This document shows, piece by piece, positions 55,442-64,000 of a stretch of 64,000 bases of DNA. This stretch comes from Ceratopteris richardii. Taxonomy: Eukaryota; Streptophyta; Polypodiopsida; Polypodiales; Pteridaceae. The notes under the pieces were generated by a model that did no database searches, was not told the DNA's origin, and was given only the letters and a program-made list of their open reading frames with translations. Within the stretch, counting starts at the first letter, position 1, and every line of letters begins with the position of its first letter. The position numbers and the translations under genes were made by a program. The stretch covers positions 466,501-530,500 of the forward strand of contig MU260073.1 of assembly GCA_020310875.1 (NCBI GenBank), read 5' to 3'.

Positions 55442-56526
55442 TGAAAGAACTTGGAGAAGCTTGTAGAAGGTAGAAAAGTGAGTTGCGAGGTGATGAAGTT
55501 TGGTCTAGCCAATCGGCACAAGACCAACCCTTGAGCTTATGGAGACCCAAATAGAACTTATAGGCATGCAGTAAGTGCAATAAAATGCACTATGTACTTT
55601 GGAGCATCAAGGATAAATAGTCAATACAAAACAGATAGGTTTGCACATTGACTAGCTCAAAAAACTTATTATCTTTGGATAAGATAATCAACTTCAAATG
55701 CTCATAGCAACCAGCATGATTACAAATAGAAAATATCCTTTAGGAGGAGTGATAGAAATAGGATTGAGTGTATAGAATTAACAAGAGTACAAGAAATAAG
55801 AAAAATATGCTTTTGGAATGAGCCAGTCACTGAACAGTGGTACCTGCTATTTTTCAGGAATGCACAAAGATAGACCCTGAGATAGAAAAGTTGAGATTTC
55901 TCCCAATCTACTAAGCCCAATGCTTTGAAAAATTATACACATAAACTAGACACTATTAAATTTCCAATGAGTGGTGATTCATCCAATAGGAAGCTCTGGA
56001 GAGAGAGTAGCATTCTCTGCAAGCTTACTGTTGTTGAAGAAGATGATGCAAAAAAATGAAGGAGCAAGACAATGATGGCCACAAGTGTATGTATATTGCT
56101 TTCATGTAATGATAAGTGAATTGAAGTACTTACATAGACTCTTGAAGTGCTCCATGACTTTTACACATGGATTTTGAATTCAAATGAAGGCGGGATTAGT
56201 TCTTGCAGGGAATCAGTTCACTTTCCTACAATCTAGGAAAAATGAAGATCTAGTTTGATCGACTTTTAGGTGATTGATTGATTCATTGATTGCAACTCAA
56301 CCACCTTGAATTCATGGGAGATTAGCTCTCTTTTTCTAATTTTACATGTGTAAAGCTCTAGGCCTTTACAATGGTAAAGATCCATGAAAAATCTTCTTAA
56401 AAAATACAATAAATAAGCATAGGTAAAAGGATGCTTCAATGGATATTCTTTTGATGTAATCCAAGCAATAGCTTTTGATGTAGATCAAATCCACCTCAAG
56501 CATAGTGTAAACTTGATGCTCCAACA
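55442..56526 (-). mobile_element. 3' LTR of copia D2
   Basis: 1085 bp; ends tgaaagaacttgg (55,442) and gatgctccaaca (56,526) in plus view, as in the solo LTR at 27,357-28,516 but with a single copy of the 141-bp segment. The PPT complement gctccccctcaagc follows at 56,527-56,540. Left neighbour is the broken gag of copia G. Confidence 0.92.
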
Positions 56527-56549
56527 GCTCCCCCTCAAGCTAAAGTATG

Positions 56550-58363
56550 CTTGAGTATTCATTCTCTAATAGTTTGAATACCTCCCATAACTTTGAATCT
56601 ACAAAGCTTTACTCCATCAAGTGCCTTCGTCATCATATCTGCTACTTGCTTTTCAGTTGGAACAAAAGAAATGTCAATCTGCTTTTCCATGAGCTTCTCC
56701 CTACTAAAGTGGTAATGAACCTCTATGTTTTTTGTTCTTGCATGGAAAATAGGGTTTGCTGCTAGATGAATTGAACTTACATTATCTCCAAATATGTGAG
56801 GTTTGGAACTCACAAGTCCCAAATCTGTATACAATGCTTTTAACCATATTACCTCTTGAGTTGCTATGGTCAAACCTTTGTACTCTGCTTTAGTTGAGGA
56901 TAAAGCAATTGTTGGTTGCTTCTTGGAACTCCATGACTCTAGCTTTCAACTTGCAAATGCTAAGTAACCAGAGGGGTTTCTTCTATCATCCTTAGCTCCT
57001 GCCCAATCTGCATCTGAATAGATTTTGATATCCAAATATGAAGAGTAAGGATAGAATATGCCTTCATTGATTGTACCTTTGAGGTACTTAAGTACTCTCT
57101 TAGCTGCATCCATGTGTGGTCTTCTAGGTGAGTGCATGAATTGACTAAGCACTCCTACACCATGTGAGATGTCTGCTCTTGTATGAGTAGCATATATCAA
57201 GCTACTTACCAAGCTTTGGTATTCTTTAATGTCTTCAATTTTCTCACCTTCATAAACTCTAAGTTTATGATTCATCTCCAAAGGTGTACTTGGAGGTTTA
57301 GTGTTCTCCATTTTGAACTTAAGAAATGAACCTAAATGTATTTCCTCTGATTCAAATACATTCCTTCATCTCTGTATATCACTTGCATACCTAGGAAATA
57401 TGTGATCTCACCTAAGTCACTGAATTTGAACTCCTATTGCGTGTGTCTCTTGATCCTTTGAATCCCATTGAGATCATCACCTGTCACGATAATATCATCT
57501 ACATATACACATAGATAGATAACCTCATTGTGATCCCTTTTGATGAATAAAGAAGGATTTGAGTTGCTAGGTTTGAATCCTTGATCTTGAAGGTATGTAA
57601 CCAACCTGTAATTCCAAGCTCTAGGATCTTGTTTCAATCCATACAATGCTCTCTTAAGTCTGCAAACATAAGATGCATGATTAGGGTTTTCAAAACTTGG
57701 AGGTTGTGATATGTATACCTCTTCACTTATCCAACTATTTAGAAATGCATTTTGTAAATCAAGTTGGAGGAGTCTCCAATTTCTTGTAGCAACTACAATT
57801 ATCAATGTTTTGATTGTAGTTGTCTTTACAACTAGTGAGAATGTTTCATCATAGTCTATACCATGAGTTTGTGAGCATCCTTTGGTAAATAATCTTGCCT
57901 TGTACCTGCAAACTGATCCATCTGAGTTTGTTTTAACTTAAAACACCCATCTACAACCAATTACCTTTTGATTGGATGACGTTGGAACAAAATCCCAAGT
58001 GTTCATCTCCTTCAATACATCTATTTCTTCTTTCATGGCCTTTTTCAAATTAGGGTTTCCCTTTGCCTCCTCATGGGTTGAGGGTTCCTATGAAATTGGG
58101 TCTTTTGCCAAGTAGATTGAATGCTTTGTAATAAATGAGGAATCATATCCATACCTTTTTGGTTGTTTCTTCTCTCTTGTTGATCTTCTAGGAGCTTGCT
58201 TAGAGCATTCTCCACACTCTTGCATCTTTGCTTTGCCTCTTGACTTCCATAGTTTGTAATCCTTTTCCCTTTCATCTTGGTCATCATTTGTATCACTTCT
58301 TGGATCCTAGACTTGTGTATCATGCTTGCTTCCTAATTGATGAAATCACAATTAAGACCATAT
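56550..58363 (-). pseudogene. pol: Copia D2 RT and RNase H, 3' half of the element
   Basis: Minus strand. Linker IQEVIQMMTKMKGKRITN (58,323 down), RT with LQLDLQNAFLNSWISEEVYI, CRLKRALYGLKQDPRAWNYR and the catalytic YVDDIIVTG near 57,490-57,515, LGEITYFLGMQV, EYQSLVSSLIYATHTRADIS, RNase H LDIKIYSDADWAGAKDDRRN and a C-terminal piece FHARTKNIEVHYHFSREKLM and MMTKALDGVKLCRFKVMGGI. Stops and frameshifts at 56,945, 57,312-57,433 and 57,806-58,044. The element ends at 58,363, where element F's LTR begins. Confidence 0.9.
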
Positions 58364-59627
58364 TGTTGGTGATTAACTTTCGCTCCGATACCACTTGTTA
58401 TGGTCGACGCGGCAAAGGCCCGAACCTTGTCAAGCCTGCGGAATTCGCTGCACCACCGAATAGAGAGCTAAGCTAGAGTGATATTAGAACACATCTATAA
58501 TCAATAGTAGCTTAGCAGAGTTACTGTCACTCCAACGTATAGGACTTTGTTTTGAATTTACTGAGAAATTCACTGGGACTTCACCAGACTGTCACTAGAC
58601 TGACACCGTAATTATACCGGAATCAAATCCTATTCTGTTTGTAATTAGTTCAAGTGAATGTACAAGAAGTAAGGAAGTGATGCGTGAACTTCCTTCACTG
58701 ACTGAACACTTTCTGAAGTTTAAGAAAAAACTTCTCCGGTTCAGAATGTCTCTTTTCGGTTAGACTTTGTACTGTGTGTACATATCCATTTCACCGAAAT
58801 GATTGATGAACTGATAGTAGAGATGTCTAGCTATAAGATAAGCTAACTCTCATACAAACCTTTAAATTACTCTGCGAGATATACTTCGTTGTTCTACCAG
58901 AAAACTCGTTTTCTGAGAAAACTATAACTGAGCGAAAATGCGTTTACTGAAATAACTATAGTTGACTGAGACATTCATTTACTGAGAGAGTACCGAGGGA
59001 CACATTTACTAACGAACTGTAACTGTTAACTGTTAACAAACTTTCTACCGTAACACGAAAATACTCAGATTCTTCACATACGAAACAGTGCGCACAAACT
59101 TCCACATGAACATGTGTTTTCTATTAGAGAAGATGTGTACAAATTAACTTGGCCTCTTCTTGCTCAAGCTATGGAAACTCTCCTACACAGTAGTTTTTGT
59201 TTACCATCTCTCTCAGATGAACACCTGACATTTCAGGTTTCTGTTATTCATTTGTACATACACGATCTATGGCATCTTCTGAAAACTTCTCTCTCTCTCT
59301 TCACTCATATGCGATCTCTGGTGTCTTCTCACTTCCTCATATCTGTTCTCTCTCTTTCTTTGACTTCCATATGTGCTCTTATTTATATTGCGCGCTCTTC
59401 TCACGCACGTTCTAGCTCGCACTTCCCTCTTATTATTCTTATGCATGTTCTCTCTGTATATATAGTTTGATTCGGTGTAACGAACTCTGATTCTGCAAGA
59501 TTCTGTACTGTACATAACGATCGTGAATTTGTCCCTTCATTAAGGCTTTTGATTTTTTGAATATTTGATTCCGCTTCTCTTTATCTTCCTTTGTCTGTAC
59601 GTCAAATTTGTGAGTGATTCTTCAACA
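58364..59627 (-). mobile_element. 3' LTR of copia F (left boundary 58,364 or 58,396)
   Basis: Right end ttcttcaaca at 59,627 is set by the PPT complement. On the left two TG starts are possible: 58,364 (tgttggtgattaac), which gives matching TGTTG...CAACA ends and directly meets D2; or 58,396 (tgttatggtcg), which leaves a PBS-like complement gctccgatacca at 58,382-58,393 outside. I prefer 58,364. The LTR is pyrimidine-rich at 59,280-59,360 (ctctctctctctt). The open frames inside it are not genes. Confidence 0.75.
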
Positions 59628-59640
59628 GCTCCCCTTCAAT
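59628..59640 (-). promoter_or_regulatory. Polypurine tract of copia F
   Basis: Minus-strand gattgaaggggagc directly before tgttgaag of the LTR; it overlaps the last codons of the polyprotein frame. Confidence 0.85.
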
Positions 59641-62600
59641 CACTAATTTGACTCTTCCTGTCTTCATATATTTTTCTTTCTTTTATACCTGCCATTTCTT
59701 TGAATCTGCTTGTTTTTGTTCCATCCAAGCTCTTTGTCAAAATATCTGCAATCTGATCTTTTGTCGGAGTGTATACTATTTCTATCTCTTTCTCCATTAT
59801 CTTTTCCCTCAGGAAATGATACTGAATTTCTATGTGCTTTGTTCTTGCATGAAATACTGGATTTGTTGCAAGATACACCGAGCTCATATTATCTCCATGT
59901 ATGATGGGTATACCTTAATCAATACCCATGCTTTTGAACAAGGTCTGCATCCATATCACTTCTTTAGCTGCTTCTACTAGTCCTTTGTATTCTGCTTCTA
60001 TAGACGATAAAGCCACTGTGTGTTGTTTCTTCGAACACCAGCTTACTAGCTTATCTCCTAGGTATATCATATACCGATGTGTTGACCTTCTGTCATCTTG
60101 ACTTCCTGCCCAGTCTGAGTCACTGTATGCTCTCAGCTGTATATCTGACGTAAAAGGATAATATAATCCTTCTCTTATAGTTCTTTTGATATATCTAAGA
60201 ACTCTCTGTCCTGCAACCCAATGTTGATCTTTCAGACAATGCATAAACTGTGAGAGAATTCCCACTGCATAGTTAAGATCCGGTCGTGTTAGTGTAGCAT
60301 AGATTAGGCTTCCTACTAACGACTGATATTTCCTCATATCTTTAAACTCTCCACCACTATATTTGCTGAGTTTATGATTTGCTTCAAGCGGTGTTGAAGC
60401 TTCTCTGCAATTCTCCATATTAAACTTCTTCAGTAAGTTTAGGAGTTACCTTTCTTGTGTAACATATACACCATGATCTGTATATGTGATTTCCATTCCT
60501 AGAAAGTATGACAACTTTCCTAGGTCACTGATCTAAAACTCCTTTTCGAGTAATCTCTTTACTTCTTTAATTCCTTCGTCTGAGGTACCTGTGATTATAA
60601 TGTCGTCTACATAAATGCAAACGTAGATCATACCTTCTTCTGTTCTCTTGATGAGTAGACTTGCATCTACTTTCAAACTATGGTATCCAAGTTCATTGAG
60701 ATATTTCACAAGTCTGTAATTCCAAGCTCTTGGAGCTTGCTTCAGTCCGTAAAGTGCGTTTCTTAATCTGCAAACAAAATTTGGGTATCTGGAACTTACA
60801 AACCCTTCTGGTTGTTCCATGTAGACTTCATCTGATATATATCCATTCAGAAATGCGTTCTTTATATCTAGATGACTTAGCTTCCATCCTTTTGATGCTG
60901 CTATAGCAATTACTGTCCTTATGGTTGACATCTTTGCCACCGGACTAAATGTCTCGTCATAATCTATGCCATGCGACTGAGCATAGCCTTTGATAACCAG
61001 TCTGGCTTTGTGTCTGGCTATCCTTCCATCTGCAAGTTTCTTGACTTTGAAAACCCATTTGTTTCCAATCACTTTCTTACCATTTGGTTTCGGAACAAGT
61101 TCCCATGTCTTGTTCTCTTCCAGTGCGCTAAACTCTTCTTCCACTGCTTCTTCCCATTGCTTCTTGCCTTTAGCTTCGTCATAGTTCTGAGGTTCTTCAT
61201 CATCTTTGACCATATATGCATAATTTTTCTGAGTTATATACGAGGTATCATAAGAATACCTTTCTGGTTGTCTTCTATTCCTGTTTGACCTTCTTGGTTC
61301 AAACTCTTCATGTGTATCTGAATACACATCTTCATCAAATCCCTGTTCATCTTCATATCTCATACCTGATCTGATCTTGGACGTACTTGCCTGCATATGA
61401 TCTTCATCTCTATTCACCTGTACAATTGATTTCCCTTTCTCTTTTCTTCTTACTTCTTCTTCAAATTCTTCCGGTGTATGATTCTGATCTGTATACCAGC
61501 TTTTTTGTTCATCAAATGTAACATCTCTGGAAACAGTGAACTGTTTTGTTAAAGGACTCCATAACCTGTAGTCCATCTACTTTTCATCGTATCCGACAAA
61601 CACATATTTCTCTGCTTTTGGTTCGAGCTTATTTCTGAGTTGTGATGGTACATAAGCATAGGCTACTGATCCAAACACTTTGCAATGATCAAGTGTTGGC
61701 TTCTTTCCCCACCAGGCTTCATAAGGGGTCATTCCATCTAATGCCGTACATGGTAATCTGTTTACCAAGTATGTAGCTATATTTACAGCTTCAGCCCAAA
61801 GATAATTTGGACAATCCTTTTCCTTTAGCATAGCTCCTGCAAACTCGACTAGAGTTCGGTTCCTTCTTTCTGCTACACCATTTTGTTGTGGTGTATACTT
61901 GCAGGTAATTTCTCTCTTAATACCTTCATTCCAAAGATAGTCATTGAACTCTCGGGAGAAGTATTCTTCCCCTCCATCAGACCTCAGTCTCTTCAGCTTT
62001 CGACCTGTGAGTCTTTCAGCATATGCATGAAAATGCCTGAAAGCTCCAAACACTTCTGATTTCTCTTTCAAAACATAAAGAGTTATCCATCTTGTAGCAT
62101 CATCAATGAAAAGAACATAATACCTCGATCCGCTGATTGATCCTTCTTTTGTTGGACCCCATACATCTGTATGAATGAGTTCAAGCACTCCATCATGTTT
62201 GAATCCTTTCTTCTGGAAAGGTAACCTGTGGGCTTTTCCCATCTGACATGCTTCACACTTGTGAATCATGTGTTGATTCTTTACATTCGGTAATCCTAGT
62301 ACTGAATGATTTGCTATCATAGCTTTAATTCCTTTTTCATTGAAATGACCTAATCTCTTATGCCAGAGATCAAGTTTTGTAATCACCTTTTCACCATGTG
62401 TGAGCAACGCTTGGCCAATGTTCCCTTGTACTCTTAAAGTAAAGAGTCTGCCTTCTTTCTTACCAGAGACAATCTGACTATATCGGTTCTCGGGATCTTC
62501 TACAAATACTCCTTCATTCGTAAATCTGACCTGAAAACCTTTCTCAACTATCTGTCCTACACTAATTAAGTTTTTCGGTATTGTTGGAACATACAAAACA

Positions 62601-63853
62601 TTGGTTAGCAAATCTGCTCCACTTTTACACTTCACTTTTCCAATTGAATGTACACTATGCCTCGTATTGTCACCTGTTTGAACAGTATGACTGGAACTAC
62701 CTTTCTCCAATTCTGACATGAGTTCTATATTTCCTGACAAGTGATTAGAACATCCAGAATCAATGTAAAATACATTTAGGTCTTCGTTATCTGATGTGCT
62801 GATTGAGTTCATCATCAATGATGTATGACTTTCATTCTGCGTGTCATTTGCGTAGTTGTTATAGGTGGTGTTGTAGGATTGATTCTGTCCCCAACTTCTT
62901 GCTCCACCTCTACCATAGCCTCCTCTTTGATTTTGTCTTCCTCTTTGGAAATTATTCTGATATCTTCCGCTTCTACCTCTGCTATTACTGTTCTGATTTT
63001 GATTTGATCCTTGTTGATTGTGCCAGCAATCATGAGCCAAATGATTACTTAGTCCACAGATCCAGCAAGCCTTCTTGTTGTTATTTTGGCTACTTCTTCC
63101 TCTTCGAAATCCTCTTGCTCTTCCTCTGCCAGTACCTTTACCTCTTGCATAGTAAGCTTGAGAACTCGACTCTTCTTCGTCTTTTGACTTACCTTTGTCT
63201 TTCTTCTTGTTCTTCATGTACATTGTAGAACTTTGTCCTTTATCTGCATCTCCTTTCAGGTCTTGCTCATATGTGAGCATCAAACCAAGCAACTGATATA
63301 AATCTGGTACAAAATGATTTAAAGAAAGTTCAGTTGAGAGTACGAAAGGTTTCCACCTTTCATCTCCTCTCAACCCTGTTAGCAGTTGCGCTATCAATCT
63401 GTGATCTTCCACATCTTCATTTATGGATCCAAGACTATCTGCTAGGTCCTTCATCTTAGTAACATAGTCACTAATGCTTTGACTCGCCTTCTTTTTGAAC
63501 GTTGTGAACTCGGACCATAAGTTAGCCTTCCTAGCTTTCGTAGTATTTTGGAAATGATCTTCCAACGCACTCCATATGTCCTCCGCTTTCTCCAAGCCTC
63601 TAATGTGCGGTAGTAGATGTTCTGTAACGGTATTATAAATGTAAGCTCTTGCCGTTGCATCTTTCTTCTGCCACAACTTCAAGTCTTCTAATTCTTCTTT
63701 TTTCGGTTGACTATCATCTTCGAAAGTCGGCTTCTTTTCTTCTCCGGTCACATACATCATTAAGTCCTTACTCATAAGTAAGGCTTCCATGCGCATTACC
63801 CATGCGGGATAATTATCTCTGTCCAATTTATCAATTTGGACATGATCTGCCAT
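59636..63853 (-). pseudogene. gag-pol: Copia F gag-pol polyprotein, one frame with four stops
   Basis: Minus strand. ATG at 63,851-63,853 gives MADHVQIDKLDRDNYPAW. The same frame runs about 1,405 codons to 59,636 with stops only at 61,577, 60,533, 60,446 and 59,915. Order: gag with WSEFTTFKKKASQSISDYVT; Gly/Arg-rich patch and knuckle CWICGLSNHLAHDC (about 63,028-63,069); protease FYIDSGCSNHLSG (about 62,733-62,772); pre-integrase DLWHKRLGHFNEKG and CEACQMGKAH; integrase HTDVWGP, RSDGGEEYFS and NGVAERRNR; RT KKVIGNKWVFKVKKLADGRI, LSHLDIKNAFLNGYISDEVY and YVDDIIITG (about 60,590-60,616); RNase H LRAYSDSDWAGSQDDRRSTH, KKQHTVALSSIEAEY and FHARTKHIEIQYHFLREKIM. All catalytic motifs are present. 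Best-preserved element here. Confidence 0.95.
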
Positions 63854-63976
63854 GATCTTCTTGTTTCTGTTACTTCCGGTGAATTTTTGAGGATCTTTCT
63901 GCTCTTCAGAATCTTTCTCGTTCTGGTTCCACTTGTTGTGGTTAACCGGCTCTGAACCCACTTCTCGATCCTCACG

Positions 63977-63988
63977 GCTCTGACGCCA
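63977..63988 (-). promoter_or_regulatory. PBS-like site of copia F
   Basis: Minus-strand tggcgtcagagc, two changes from the initiator-Met site tggtatcagagc. The 5' LTR should start within the next few bases, but only 12 bases remain in the window, so it cannot be checked. Confidence 0.6.
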
Positions 63989-64000
63989 ATTGAGGGTGGA

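Noticed and set aside
59114..59515. Open frames of 118 and 82 codons inside the copia F LTR
   Set aside because: They fall in a pyrimidine-rich LTR segment, have no domain signal, and overlap on both strands.

Overview
This window is intergenic DNA from a land plant with a transposon-rich genome. It is made almost entirely of nested LTR retrotransposons: Ty1/copia elements of at least six families and Ty3/gypsy elements of at least two kinds. I found no rRNA, convincing tRNA, CRISPR array, bacterial operon or intact host gene, so the species cannot be named. The plant assignment rests on copia and gypsy pol types typical of plants, on primer-binding sites (PBS) for plant initiator-Met and Asp tRNAs, and on the density of nested insertions. 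A gymnosperm or other large-genome plant is a guess.

Layout. 1-4.2 kb: decayed copia element A (+) with a 3' LTR. 4.28-6.44 kb: 3' half of a copia element of family B (+) with its 230-bp LTR. 6.5-8.7 kb: an LTR remnant and an old gypsy relic (LTR, degenerate PBS, TTC microsatellite, gag). 8.71-9.04 kb: family-B-like LTR (-). 9.43-10.30 kb and 23.51-25.79 kb: two halves of one unidentified dead gene with a lysine/glutamate-rich, probably coiled-coil centre. It was split by the 13.2-kb gypsy element at 10,300-23,508, which is structurally complete: 608/610-bp LTRs, GAAGT target duplication, tRNA-Asp PBS and polypurine tract (PPT). 25.79-35.27 kb: copia D1 (+), interrupted by a solo LTR (27,357-28,516, duplication CCAAT) and by complete element B1 (-, 29,114-34,246). 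35.74-36.10 kb: 3' end of another gypsy relic. 36.1-45.96 kb: copia E (+), interrupted by complete element B2 (-, 40,047-45,070, duplication ATTCA). 45.96-47.4 kb: chromovirus-like gypsy RT-RNase H fragment and short tandem repeats. 47.4-49.8 kb: B-type scrap, a candidate LTR and a small spliced-gene-like stretch. 49.79-52.65 kb: 5' half of B3 (-). 52.65-55.33 kb: decayed copia G (-). 55.44-58.36 kb: 3' half of copia D2 (-) with LTR. 58.36-64.0 kb: copia F (-), the best-preserved element: one reading frame from gag to RNase H with four stop codons and no frameshift.

How the parts work together. Each element follows the usual plan: LTR promoter, PBS, gag, protease, integrase and RT-RNase H (copia) or protease, RT-RNase H and integrase (gypsy), then PPT and LTR. 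All copies here carry stops or frameshifts and look unable to act on their own. The most unusual content is in the 13.2-kb gypsy element: (i) about 40 copies of a cgatt-core repeat, often the palindrome AATCGCGATT, in its untranslated leader; (ii) two successive HX6HX30CX2C zinc-binding modules before the integrase core; (iii) a second aspartic-protease-like domain fused downstream of the integrase; (iv) a 3'-terminal basic reading frame with six tryptophan motifs of W-[VI]-P-K type. I treat (ii)-(iv) as the candidate previously undescribed architecture in this window.
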